This document shows positions 31,939-43,297 of a DNA stretch of 64,000 bases, piece after piece. Within the stretch, counting starts at the first letter, position 1. Every line of letters starts with the position of its first letter. Both the position numbers and the translations under genes were made by a program. This DNA comes from Bedellia somnulentella (lineage: Eukaryota > Arthropoda > Insecta > Lepidoptera > Bedelliidae): assembly GCA_963576735.1 (NCBI GenBank), contig OY755187.1:6448001-6512000 (forward strand), given 5' to 3'. The notes beneath the pieces were generated by a model that was given only the letters and a program-made list of their open reading frames with translations, did not search any database and was not told the DNA's origin.

Positions 31939-32300
31939 GCAACCGTGATAGCCCAGTGGGTAGAACACTCGGTTATCGTGCAAACGACTAGTGTTCAAAT
32001 CCTGGGTCGGGCCTACACCAATTTGTCTTTTCTAAAGACATATGTGTGGTTAATTTATCATGGTTGTTAACGGTGAGGGAAAACATCGTGAGGAAACCCA
32101 CATGGCTGAGTTATACTTAGCCATGTGACAGTGTATTCGTACAAAACGGCGATAGGCCTGCCCCCTATCACGTGAGTACACTGTCCATGCAAAACGTGGG
32201 TACTCTGAACACCAGGGGACAAAGTCACGTGATGTTCAGAAGTATTAGTTCCTCTGCCAACCCCTTCGGGGATATTCGGCGTGAACGTTTATGTTTACGT
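31939..32300 (+). mobile_element. SINE2, full-length tRNA-derived SINE
   Basis: The head has a polymerase III A box (TAGCCCAGTGGG, 31958-31969) and B box (GTTCAAATCC, ~31992). The body contains AAACATCGTGAGGAAACCCA, CCCCCTATCACGTGAG and AACGTGGGTACTCTGAACA. The 3' module is CTCTGCCAACCCCTTCGGGG then GGCGTGAACG, with a GTTTA(T/C)G tail. This copy is the reference for the family in this window. Confidence 0.9.
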
Positions 32301-32361
32301 TTATTATGTATAATAATATATAATAAGATAAATGTAATATATATTTAATATATTTATTTAT

Positions 32362-32450
32362 TAAATTCCAAAATTGGCTAAGGTATTTTCAATTCCTTAG
32401 CTCTGGCTACTCCTTCTAGGGACTTATAGCCGTGAGTATATGTATGTATG
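32362..32450 (+). mobile_element. SINE1A 3' end only
   Basis: TTCCAAAATTGGCTAAGG to CCGTGAGTATATGTATG. Confidence 0.8.
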
Positions 32451-32798
32451 TTATTTATTAAATTCTAATAATACTTACTATTATACGTTGATACAAATAT
32501 AGCCATGCATAGCTTACATGTCTCTTAAGAATAAATTTTGAATCTGAAACGTTCAGATAGTTCAAAATCGGTTATACTATGTGCTACCATATTTTACACA
32601 TATTTACAAGTATGCAAAAACAAGATAACCCTAGATACCCAAACTAAAACAGGTAAATATTTTTCATACACCTAACTTGGTAAACTTTACTCAAGTCAGC
32701 TTAAAACATGAATATTACCTTAGTTACTGCGTAAATATTTTGTAACTCTTAAGATAAAATTATATTTACATTGCCGCAGAGCATTACTGTATATATAA

Positions 32799-33250
32799 TC
32801 CCACCAAAAACATTTTAAATGTAAAAAATGTTAGCCAAGCAAATACAATACAAAAATTTATAATATGTTAACTAAAAGACTTCGCAGACAAAAGGATTGA
32901 TATCTGAATGGTTGCCAAGCACTGCAGATAATCCTGAAATACAAAGTAGATAACAAGTTAAATTAAAGTTTTGATTTAACTTGGCTCGTTTCCACATACG
33001 AGTTATCATGATAATCAACTTATCTGCTAGGTACATTTTAGTTTGATTTTGTGGTGAAAACTAGCCAAATTAAATCAAAACTTTAATTTAACTTGTTATC
33101 TACTTTGTATTTCAGGATTATCTGCAGTGCTTGGCAACCATTCAGATATCAATCCTTTTGTCTGCGAAGTCTTTTAGTTAACATATTATAAATTTTTGTA
33201 TTGTATTTGCTTGGCTAACATTTTTTACATTTAAAATGTTTTTGGTGGGA
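32799..33250. mobile_element. 452-bp foldback MITE
   Basis: 188-bp arms 32799-32986 and 33063-33250 are reverse complements with about one mismatch; loop of 76 bp. Starts TCCCACCAAAAAC. No protein content. Confidence 0.92.
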
Positions 33251-33377
33251 TATCATTACTTTTTGTTAAGAAATAAGTTGGTATTTTTTTTCTGCGTTTG
33301 ATTTTATTTTTTGAAAAATGATATTCACCGTCTTGGATATTAGAAATATTTAGACGCATTGCCTATTCAGTATCTGT

Positions 33378-33567
33378 AACTTTTTTTACTCGTTTTCTGT
33401 TTATGTTTAAATGCGGCAAGTCAGGGCGGTATATTGTTCGAAGGCGATTATATTCTATTATGGAGCTTTCTTGTGTCTTAATTTGACTGGGATCGAGGTT
33501 AATGAGATGTACTCCGTCGAGTGTTTTAACTCTTGAGAGCGCAATATAAGCCTGTCCGTCGTATCTA
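33378..33567 (-). pseudogene. Helitron/Pif1 helicase C-terminal fragment
   Basis: The minus strand reads RYDGQAYIALSRVKTLDG, then VHLINLDPSQIKTQ, IIEYNRLRTIYRPDLP, NINRKRVKK. The GQAYIALSRV block is helicase motif VI of Pif1-type helicases as carried by Helitron Rep-helicase proteins, followed by the usual short C-terminal tail and a stop. The upstream helicase and Rep domains are absent, so this is a remnant. It lies 130 bp from the foldback MITE; a link between them is not shown. A cellular Pif1 remnant is the alternative, less likely in this setting. Confidence 0.8.
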
Positions 33568-34202
33568 CTATATATAGCCTATATATAGTAACCTGTACGT
33601 AGACGATTTCTATACAAAATGTTCTTGTGAGGGAAATATTGAAAAATCTTAAAAATTCTCCGTTTTCAGATTTTTTCTTTTGTTAATATTTGATCACCGA
33701 CCTGGATGCCAAATTTCAACTTCCTGGGATATCTGGAAGTGGGTTAGGTTTTTGATCTATATGTCAGTGAGTCACTAAAAAAATCGCGATTTTTGAACGT
33801 TTATATCTTAATAACCCTTTGTTATGTATTTATGGAAATTGGGCTACTAGTTTGTATCTTTGATATCAACAAATGAGCCAAATTTGGTTGGTTTGTGTTG
33901 ATTAGATTTTGAGTTATGATGGTGTAAAAAGTCGCTCCAAATGGTTCGTGTAATATACACATACGGTGCGCGCTCGCCGCCTTGGCTTGGCTTGACGCAC
34001 TGCCGTGCGTCTTGATACAAAAATATATGTTTTAAAAACTAATATTTCAAATAGAACTTAGATCTGAAGAATATTTTTCCAAAGTATTTCTTTTTATTTA
34101 AAGGGATAAACATTGTAACCAATTTATATTTTATAATATTTTTATAAAGGTCTTTTTGTTATTTTAAATGTTTATGTGTCTAGATTTGAAGATGAGATAT
34201 AA
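33568..34202. other. Sequence next to the Helitron remnant
   Basis: Contains a CTATATATAG-CTATATATAG palindrome at ~33576 and a GC-richer patch near 33968-34010 (GCGCGCTCGCCGCC, GACGCACTGCCGTGCGTC hairpin). It could be other Helitron-derived non-coding sequence; not proven. Confidence 0.4.
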
Positions 34203-34288
34203 CTATCCAAAAGTGGCTAAGGAATTTATATTCCTTAGCTCTGGCTACCCCTTCTAGGGAATTATAGCCGTGAGTATAAGTATGTATA
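34203..34288 (+). mobile_element. SINE1A 3' end only
   Basis: TATCCAAAAGTGGCTAAGG to AGCCGTGAGTATAAG. Confidence 0.8.
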
Positions 34289-35669
34289 TAAGTAGTAATC
34301 TTCTTTTGGCTAATAATGCTGTGTCAGTTAATAAAAGCATTTAGGCATTCTAATAGAAGTATATAAGAACGCCTAATTCAAATTTATTACAGTCTTTATG
34401 AAACCAATTTGGGTATGTGAGTAAAGATGTTTTACTTAAATGATACAGAAAGATTTTAAGAAACTTTTAGGTTTAGAAAAAATAATAATTTAAGAGTTTA
34501 TATAACCATGTATTTATATAGTTTATATATAACCACTAAATTTACAGGAAAATCAAAGGATTAAATTTATTTACTTTCCATTATTTCTTTGTTTCGATAT
34601 AAAATTCTTATTATCGCGTCCAAGTCTTACCAGTCTATCTCAAGACGGAAACATCAAAAACACCAATATAATCAGTAAAATCACTTCGAAACTTTCAAAA
34701 GCGGGTCACGTATTTCTATCATTTTCTACGTGTCGCAACTACAATTAATCAAGTTAGGCCTAAAATATACGTGTTCGTCTGTACCGCATACAAAAATATC
34801 CTTTTTTCCTTGGCATGTAATGGCTATATTTGTGGGACTTTTATATGAGATCGATATCAACGTAACAAAATTTGGGATAGGGTAGGATTGAAGGGAAATG
34901 GTTTTCAAAGTCCAAATCAAATCATGGTGTAATGGCATGCTTTAGATCACAACTGAAGCCAACACTTTGATATCATGAAATTGATCTCAGACCTATGCGA
35001 TTTCATTTTACTCCTGCTCTCATACTTATACTCGCCGGTCACGCCATATATCACTTTGCACTTTAGAACATCTCTTGACATGTATTTGTGATCTGATCTT
35101 CAGAGCACTTACTTATTGCCTGGACAGTAAATTTATTCATGTCATAGGAGGCATGCCTATTGCCGCTTAGTATAAACACACTAACACTTGACTAAGTACA
35201 ACTCATCCAAAATAGGTATTTTCTGATGGCTCCCTTATTTTATATATTCTTCATAATCAAACCATTCTATGAAAAAATACATAAAGGCGCAAGCTCAACT
35301 CAGGTTCGAAATTTAGGTCTGCATTGCTCTTTCCCACTGACTTATATTATTACTCCTCGAATTGCTTATAATAAAAATGAAATTTATGAATTCCATGATT
35401 GTATTAAAATATATATTTTTTAATAAAGTCGGTTTCGCATTATATTAATCAATTTCACAGTTTCATGCATTAATATCCTTAGTTTAGCTTTATTTGATTC
35501 TAAATTGGATAATATTGGTAATTTTTTCTTGTGCAAGCGCAAGCGAGTAACTTAAGCAAGTATCTTGCGCATGTAACTCGCGCAGGAAAACCACTTTAGT
35601 AACCTGTATGGCTAGCACAAGTGACCTTTTTACTAAATATAGCGTGCTATAAAACAGTCATATCTTACG
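34289..35669. other. Spacer without recognised features
   Basis: Small ORFs (70 codons minus at 34938, 65 codons plus at 35226) lack recognisable motifs. Confidence 0.45.
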
Positions 35670-35682
35670 CACTTAAATAGTA

Positions 35683-35939
35683 CATACATATACTCACGGC
35701 TATAAATCCCTAAAAAGGGGTAGCCAGAGCTGAGAAATAATAAATTCCTCAGCCACTTTTGGAAGTTGAGTGGGGAAAAGATGGTAGTACAAAGGTTGTT
35801 GGTGATAGGTCTCCAACCGCATCGCCCAAAAATCCCTTAAAAGCCCCAAGTCCGTTAGTCGCCTCTTACGTACACCCACCGGAAGAAATGGGGTAGTGCT
35901 ATTCTAAGCCGACACTACACAGGTAAAGTTAAATAGAAT
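35683..35939 (-). mobile_element. SINE1A insertion with target duplication
   Basis: 13-bp duplication CACTTAAATAGTA at 35670-35682 and 35940-35952. Seventeen extra bases (35923-35939) lie beyond the usual SINE 5' end. Confidence 0.92.
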
Positions 35940-35952
35940 CACTTAAATAGTA

Positions 35953-36730
35953 TCATATATTTTCATCACATACTAACCGACAGAGTCACGATAAAGTAAC
36001 GCTTGTGCTAGGCCTTCTGCTCAAGCTATTTACTCCGTGTGCGTATCCTTACTTACTTATTTATACTCACGCAATTAGCTCACATTGTGGTTAACCGGGG
36101 CCTGATTAACTTCGTTGCTGTTCAACAATTTATTACCCATCTTATTCATGCATTTTAAATGTTGCGTTTCACTTTTGATGAAAAATGATGTAGTTCCATT
36201 CTACCTATACTTTAGGGCACCATAACATTGTCTATGAGTTTGAAAGTTGATGATTTGGCTCCAAATACACAACACCATTTTTGGCTACAGATCATCACGC
36301 TAAACTGGGGTGTGTTGCGCGATAGAAGGGCTTCTATCTTAGATATTTGAAAAATAAAGCTGGAGCGGTCCATTTCTTTTTGATCTATAATTAAAAACTA
36401 ATTTAATAATTTTCACTGGAATCTACTCGAAAATGCCACCACAAAGTATTTACCAACCAAAATTTAATCTAAACCAAGCTATATTTCTAACCAAGAACCC
36501 GTTAAAATATTCATTAACATAACTTTAAGCGATATTTGAAATTTTAAAGGCGCTACGAATAAGTTAATAGTGTATATACTGGCTGTAAATGTTTCTGGAA
36601 ATATCATTAAATGCACGTTTATTAGTTTGTGGCAGGATTTTAATGCAAAAAGTAATTTGTCGTGTACTTTTAACATTGAGTTGCATTCCATATCTCTTTT
36701 TAAGTTTTTTTATAAATTGGGATTTTATTA
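35953..36730. other. Spacer without recognised features
   Basis: No supported gene or repeat. Confidence 0.45.
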
Positions 36731-36971
36731 CATACATATACTCACGGCCATAAATCCTAAAAATGGGTAGCCAGAGCTTCAGAGCTAGAAACTCTTCAGC
36801 CACATTTGAAAATTGATAGGTAACAAGATGGTAGAAATAAAGTATCATTGGTGATGGGTATCGAACCGCATCACCCAAAAACCACTTTAAAAAGCACCAT
36901 ACCGTTAGTCGTCTCTTACGACACCCGTAGGTTGAATGGGGTAGTGACATTCTAAGCCGGCACTTCACGGC
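36731..36971 (-). mobile_element. SINE1B copy, full length
   Basis: CATACATATACTCACGGCC to CGGCACTTCACGGC. The 134- and 70-codon ORFs over it are SINE sequence. Confidence 0.88.
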
Positions 36972-37885
36972 TTTTATAAACTATCTACATTTCGTCCCAT
37001 CTTCTAAATTAATTAAAGTGCCGTATGTTTTAGGCATTTTTGTTGAGATTACAAGGGTGACTCCTTATCTTATCTTATGCATTTACACGACATAGGAACC
37101 TAAAGTTGAAATATTTATTTTCTTATATTTATTCACTTATGAATACTAGTTTTTATGCAGTATAAAATGTTACTCTGTGTTTTAAATTAATGTTGTGAAA
37201 ACATATTATTAAAACGTGAATGCCCGCTTCACGCAATAATAAGTGTCGTGTTATCCGAGCGAGAACGGGAAACAAACAACGCAGCTATCTGTCTCGCACT
37301 CTATTAGGTAATGCAACAGAATAGAAGAGAGAGCAACGTCGAGCACGCAATCCTGAAACAAACTATTTTCTAACTCTCGTCTCAGTATCTGTGACTTCAT
37401 CATGTAAATTTTTATTATCCCTTGTGTGATTTGACAGACGTGAATTAAAAGTTATACGAATTCTCATCTGAGAGTCGAGAAAAAGTCTTCAGAACTTATT
37501 TAACCGTAAAACTTACAAAATTCGTGATCATAACGGTGGGATATTGTGAAATTTTGTTTTTAGTTATGTTTTAAATGATTTTACTCACTTTCAGCATGAT
37601 GGATTATTAAGTACCATCACCCTGATTTTCTTCAGATTTGACCGGACTATTGTTTTTATGAATCAATATTGTGACTATGATTTAAGTACACACATACCCA
37701 TTTATTTTTGTGTATGACTAACGTGGCCGCTAAGGAACTTTTTAAGTGATTGTTGAGAGATATTGGCTGGTTAATTACCAACCATTCTTTATTAACCATG
37801 CTTTCCTCACTCGAGAACACGCACTTTAGCGAGGTAAAGTGTGAATACTCAAAATGGTTAAAAAGCTATTATTTTAACATACATA

Positions 37886-38015
37886 TATACATATACTTAC
37901 GCCGTTAGTGCCTACTGGGGTATGTAGAGACTCGATGGCCACTTTTTACGATCCTGGCAAATACTCGTGCTTTGTTTACATTCATCAATCTTTTCAACTT
38001 CGAATATCTGCCTTT
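37886..38015 (-). mobile_element. RTE-like LINE 3' end fragment (in copy A)
   Basis: Reverse of the C-terminal coding end and 3' module: CTTACGCCGTTAGTGCC, GGTATGTAGAGACTCGATGG, TACGATCCTGGCAAATAC. Decayed. Confidence 0.75.
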
Positions 38016-38026
38016 TTGATTAATTT

Positions 38027-38278
38027 GCTGTGTAGTGTCGGCTTAGAATAGCACTACCCCATTTCTTCCGGTGGGTGTACGTAAGAGGCGACTAACGGTA
38101 TTGGGGCTTTTAAGGGATTTTTGGGCGATGCAGTTGGAGACCCATCACCAACAACCTTTACTTTACCATCTTTTCCCCACACAACTTCCAAAAGTGGTTG
38201 AGGAATTTCTAATTCCTTAGCTCTGGCTACCCCTTCTAGGGATTTATAGCCGTGAGTATATGTATGTATGTATGTATG
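38027..38278 (+). mobile_element. SINE1A insertion present only in copy A
   Basis: Full length with 11-bp duplication TTGATTAATTT (38016-38026, 38279-38289). The corresponding site in copy B (~43892-43902) has a single TTGATTAATTT and no SINE. Confidence 0.96.
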
Positions 38279-39120
38279 TTGATTAATTTAACATACGTAA
38301 AAAACAAGTTTATCATCTTTAATTATATTTTCTTGATATTGCATACATTAATTAACGTTTATGTATGATATACACATCAAATAAAAACATAATCTGGTGT
38401 CTACATTTCCTCTCATGAAACTCCGACAGCGTTGACCTAATTCGGTAACTGACAGGATAATCTTATTTAGCACTGTCAATATAATTTGGTAAGCCTCACC
38501 ATTGACACGATACAACTGTTCTGTTGGGATTAAAATACGTCTAACGCAGCGAACAACTGTCGAATTTGATTAATGATTGCTTTTGAGTATTTGTCTGAGT
38601 GATGGAACTCAAAATAGAGGATCACGCTTTAAATACTCGAAGGGATGGCAGAGATACTAATACTATGATACGTTAAGTGTCATTAGTATTATCTCGTGTT
38701 CAGAGACGACGTTTTGGACAGTGAATCTACCGGATAGGGGGCAGGAGTATCGCAGGTTTTATGTATTCATTAAGTTATTACGCTTAAAGAAAGGTATGGT
38801 AATTTAAAGGATGCAAAAACTAGCAATGTAGCTGTATAAATACTCGAATAAGACATAATGCTATAATATATAATGAGTTTGTTTATAATACATCCCCATA
38901 TATAATTAAGAAAAATTTGATTTTCTTTAAACTTAGTTCAACTTGTTTGGCACCTACATTTAATTTTCAGCTTTGTCTTAAGTACTTCTTACTGTTCTAA
39001 TTTATTCTCTTAAGTTTGTTTGAAGTGACGCTTAAATCAAATGGATATTAAGGTACGGCAAACAATATCAACTTTTTAAGCTGTTTAATAATGTGAAATT
39101 AATATATTTTAAGAAAAATA

Positions 39121-39350
39121 CATGCATATTTATACTCACGGCTATAGTAGAAGAGATAGCCAGAGCTAAGGAATTAGAAATTCCTTAAACACTTTTGGAA
39201 GTTAAGTGGGCGAAAGATGGTGAAATAAAAATTTCTGGTGATGACATCGCCCAAAAAATCCATTAAAAGCTCCAATACCCTTAGTTGCTTCTTACGTAAA
39301 TCCAAAGGAAAGAAATGAGGTAGTGCTATTCTAAGCTGACACTATACAGC
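39121..39350 (-). mobile_element. SINE1A copy in copy A (also 44737-44966)
   Basis: CATGCATATTTATACTCACG to CTGACACTATACAGC, with a deletion in the 3' module. The duplicate is identical. Confidence 0.85.
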
Positions 39351-39689
39351 TTTCATGACAAATTAAAGATAAACTTGTACTGTGAAGTACGTATTTTTAG
39401 TTTCTGCCGAAGTCTGAAGTGACAGGAATAAAAGAGCACGTATGAGAAGAACAAAAAGGTGAAGAAAGTAAGACAGATTTAACTACATCGTTCAAAATGG
39501 CAATTTGAAGTTTCTGCCTTCCCCGATGGGAATAATTGGCTCGAGCTTAAGTGTTTGGTAAATATTGCAATTATTTTCTTTATGCGTAAGTACTGAGTAC
39601 TTCCGATGAAGAACATAATACGAGTATCTTCTTTTCTTGTGACGACAATAGCAGGATATAAAACTACAACTAAATTTTGACATAATATA

Positions 39690-39842
39690 ACATAAACGTT
39701 CACGCCGAATATCCCCGAAGGGGTTGGCAGAGGTACTAATACTTCTGAACATCACGTGACTTTGTCACCTGGTGTTCAGAGTACCCACGTTTTGAATGGG
39801 CAGTGTATTCACGTGATAGGGGGCAGGCCTATCGCCGTTTAC
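39690..39842 (-). mobile_element. SINE2 3' part (also 45306-45458)
   Basis: AACGTTCACGCCGAATATCC to GGGGGCAGGCCTATCGCCG; no tRNA-like head. Confidence 0.85.
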
Positions 39843-39950
39843 CAGATTTCACTTCGAGAAAAGTTAAATTGGCTGTCCAATGAAAAAAAATATAAAGAGA
39901 AATCTTTACCAATAGAAAACAAAAACATCTTTCAAACTGTTATAAGCATA

Positions 39951-40052
39951 AGTGGGTACTCTGAATACCAGGTGATATTGTCACGTGATGTTTAGAAGTA
40001 TTGATACCTCTGCCAACCCTTTATGGGATATACGGCGTGAACGTTTGAGTAA
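39951..40052 (+). mobile_element. SINE2 3' end (also 45567-45668)
   Basis: GTGGGTACTCTGAATACC to GATATACGGCGTGAACGTTTG. It lies in inverted orientation between two minus-strand SINE2 copies. Confidence 0.82.
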
Positions 40053-40100
40053 TTGAAACTCATAATCAATTATTTTATAGAAACATATAAACATATAACA

Positions 40101-40454
40101 TAAACGTTCACGCCGAATATCCCCGAAGGGGTTGGCAGAGGTACTAATACTTCTGAACATCACGTGACTTTGTCACCTGGTGTTCAGAGTACCCACGTTT
40201 TGCATGGACAGTGTACTCACGTGATAGGGGGCAAGCCTATCGCCGTTTTTGTACGAATACACTGTCACATGACCAAGTACAACTCAGCCATGTGGGTTTC
40301 CTCACGATGTTTTCCTTCACCGTTAACAACCATGATAAATTAACCACACATATGTCTTTAGAAAAGACAAATTGGTGTAGGCCCGATCCAGGATTTGAAC
40401 ACTAGTCGTTTGCACGATAACCGAGTGTTCTACCCACTGGGCTATCACGGTTGC
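40101..40454 (-). mobile_element. SINE2, full length (also 45717-46070)
   Basis: Runs from AACGTTCACGCCGAATATCC to the tRNA-like head ending CTATCACGGTTGC. A and B boxes are intact on the minus strand. Confidence 0.9.
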
Positions 40455-41395
40455 TATTTTATAAAAATTATGTTTTTAACCTGAACTGCAAACCTTTTAC
40501 TTGCTAAAGCGATTCTTTAGATAAGCAAACAACTTCCAAGAGCAACTGAGTTTACGTGTTATATTATTAATTATATTAGTATTTTTTTGTGTATCGTATC
40601 AATCATAAAGTAATTTCAACCGTGGAACAGGGTTATTTTTCTTTCAAAGCCATTCAGATAAACTATAGGTGCTCTTGTAGACTAATAGATTTTACGCTGC
40701 TGAGGTAAGGTACGGTGACTAGTAATTTTGTTGATTTTATTAAAACATCTTTTTCCTTTTAGACTTCTTAAGGGGAAAAAGATTTAAGGAATGTATCGAT
40801 ATGAGATCTGTACAGTCATTCGTTATTGGAGTCGTAAGTGTATGAAGATCAAAAGAAGTTTTGGCTGGAAACTTCTTAAAAAATCTTGTTTTTTCTTAGA
40901 AACTTCCGCCGCAATTATAAATTCTATGCGCCATAATAACGTAAATAAATAAAGAACAGCTATAAACTCTATTCAGCGAATTAACTTAATGCCATATTTT
41001 TTCAAGAAATACAGCTAGCAAGAAACTTGTGTATGCAAGTTAAAGTTTCGCAATAATATCTAGCATTGAGGCCCATTTCGCTAAAGTGAAACTAAGTTTC
41101 ACAATTTTTACGACACAATAAAAAATACCGAAGGAATATTGAAGTTAAAATTTACTTATGCAAGTTTTTATGTTTTTTGGTCGACATCTGCTATAAAGTA
41201 AACGATTAGAAATACTGCATTGCGAAGCGTAGTGTTATTGAAATTCGACGTATGAGACTACGCCTTATGAGAGATATTGATGAGTCAATAAAAATATTGT
41301 ATACCAAAGTGCCCAGCAAAATTGCATTGGATGACTTTAAATCAATGATGATGAATAAAGAAACCTAGTATTTTCTCAAATTTGGTGATTAACAC
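40455..41395. other. Non-repetitive part of copy A (also 46071-47011)
   Basis: No gene or dispersed repeat seen. Confidence 0.5.
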
Positions 41396-41612
41396 ACATA
41401 CATACATATACTCACGTCTATAAATCCCTAGGAGGGCCAGCCAGAGCTTAAGATTTAGTGGGAAAATATTGTAAAGTATTAAATCAATCAAAATATCTTG
41501 AGATGATGGGTCTCTTACCGCGTTGCCCAAAATCCCTCCCCAATACCCTTAGCCGCCTCTTACGAACACCCATGGGAAGAAATGGGGTAGTGCTGTTCTA
41601 GGCCGGCTCCAT
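41396..41612 (-). mobile_element. SINE1A copy with deletion (also 47012-47228)
   Basis: CATACATACATATACTCACG to GCTGTTCTAGGCCGGC; middle shortened. Confidence 0.82.
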
Positions 41613-41876
41613 TGAGGGTTGAAAAACCCATTTTCGTAATAAAAAATACTAATACACTTTTAAACTCTCGCGGGTTGTAGAAAGACTTGTATAATAACAT
41701 ATCCAAGTTAATCCACTTTGAATTAAGTTGAACATCTACCTAGAACTGTTTCAAATCGGTTAACGCGGAAACCACTGTAAAACTGTTACAAGTTGAACTT
41801 GTTAAATGCAAGAAACTTGACAAACACGATGGAAGACTAGATTTATGTTTGGTAAGGGTTAATATCTGGTATTAAA

Positions 41877-41985
41877 TAGATACTAGTTATTAACCCTCAA
41901 TTATTAACCCTTATTAGTAACTGTTAACCATTACTACTACTATTAACCCTAACCTAACCTACTAATAATTAACCCTTAATAGATA
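41877..41985 (+). repeat. TTAACCCT-rich minisatellite (also 47493-47601)
   Basis: Irregular repeats of (T)TAACCCT / TTATTAACC with one CCTAACCTAACCTA run. Confidence 0.75.
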
Positions 41986-41987
41986 GC

Positions 41988-42236
41988 CATGTAGTGCCAG
42001 CTTAGAATGTAAACTACACCCTTCTACCCAAGAGTGACAGAAAAGGCGACTAAGGGTATGAGGCTTTTTTAAGTGGTTCTTCAGCGATGCGGTTGGGGAC
42101 CCATCACTAACAATACTTTATTTCTACATCTTGTCCCCTATCAATTTCAAAATTGATGAGGAGTTACTAGCTCTACAGCTTTTGCTACCCCTTTTTGGGA
42201 TTTATGGCCGTGCGTTGCGTTGTATGTATGTATTTT
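41988..42236 (+). mobile_element. SINE1B copy (also 47604-47852)
   Basis: GCCATGTAGTGCCAGC to TATGGCCGTGCGTTGCG plus (TATG)n. Confidence 0.85.
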
Positions 42237-42429
42237 TATGCGTAATATTATTATCGTGAGTAATGTGAATGTAATTCCATGAACCAAGAGTTTTAATTTC
42301 GCAGTTCCTTATCAACTATTAAAGTAAATGCGTCATTAAGATTGCATGAAATTAGGTAACTCGTATTTCGAAATTTAAGATTTTTTGTGCAGAATGCGTT
42401 ATACATATATTATATTATACGTTCAAAAT

Positions 42430-42570
42430 ATTCTTAAGGCTTGAAATCCCAAAAAGGAGTAGCTAGAGCTTCAGAGCTAGAAACTCCCCAGCCACATTTA
42501 AAAATTTATAAAGGGGGAAGATGGTAAAAATAAAGTAGAACCATTGCACTAACCCATTTCTTTCCGTGGA
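42430..42570 (-). mobile_element. SINE1B partial (also 48046-48186)
   Basis: GGCTTGAAATCCCAAAAAGG to GCACTAACCCATTTC; central part deleted. Confidence 0.75.
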
Positions 42571-42702
42571 AATTGTAACAGTTGATAGTGTTTTGGGGTA
42601 ATCTAGAGATTGTTGACTAAAGACCTAGAGACTGTAAGACTAAAGACTCATCTCACCCATGTAACAATGTTTATACACTGTGATTCTAACCAAAAACCTG
42701 TA

Positions 42703-42960
42703 CATGCATACGTACATATACTCACGGCCAAAAATACCAAAAAGGGATAGCCAGAGCTGAAGAGCTAAAAACTCCTTAACTACATTTGGAAGTTGATAAG
42801 GGGGAAGATGGTAGAAATTTAGTAAAACCTGTGTAATTTCAAATAGCACTAACTCATTTAATTTCGTGGTTATTGTACGAGATGATTTTGGGCATTTTAG
42901 TAACTTTTGGGTGATGTGGCTAGAGACCCATAACAAACCATACTTAATTTTACATTCTTT
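42703..42960 (-). mobile_element. SINE1B, decayed full length (also 48319-48576)
   Basis: CATGCATACGTACATATACTC to the head region near AAATTTCCTAG. The 117-codon ORF over it is SINE sequence. Confidence 0.75.
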
Positions 42961-43183
42961 TTCCACTGAATTTCCTAGCAGTACAGTATTCAAAGCAAAA
43001 AACGAAGCAACAACTGTCTATCTACATTAAACTGACTGCGAACAAAATACAAAGGCCAACAGTTCAGTACGTTCCGCACTAATACTATTAGCGTATGGGC
43101 CCATTAAAACTAAAACGCCTAGAAAACTGAGACGGCCCGAGCTCAGCCAACTATGACGTCACACTGAGCGGTTAATGTAACAA

Positions 43184-43297
43184 ACAAGAAATAAATAATA
43201 AGTTAAAATAAGTATAAAATCATGTGAAATGTAATCGCTTTAGGTATAACCTGTAAAGATTCCATTTTTTGTTAAATAAATAAAATAAATAGCTAAT
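43184..43297. other. Junction sequence between duplication copies
   Basis: 114 bp, AT-rich, found only here; ends AATAAATAG before CTAATGC of copy B. Confidence 0.6.

Larger units (their letters stand above)
37308..43183. repeat. Tandem segmental duplication, copy A
   Basis: Starts GTAATGCAACAGAATAGAAG and ends CTGAGCGGTTAATGTAACAA. Aligns to 43298-48799: the offset is 5990 at the left end and 5616 from ~38290 on. A has an extra SINE1 (38027-38278) and ~120 bp near 37760-37885. A and B differ at scattered bases up to ~38561, then look identical until ~43027. Confidence 0.95.

Noticed and set aside
36564..36968. 134-codon ORF on minus
   Set aside because: It lies mostly in SINE1B sequence; similar ORFs at 25707, 41342, 42640 and 59248 have the same origin.
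39479..40405. Several ORFs of 60-87 codons in each duplication copy
   Set aside because: Translations of SINE2; identical in both copies only because the DNA is duplicated.
41943..41965. Telomeric TTAGG-type repeat
   Set aside because: Only two CCTAA units inside an irregular TTAACCCT minisatellite; not a telomere or a telomere-specific insertion.
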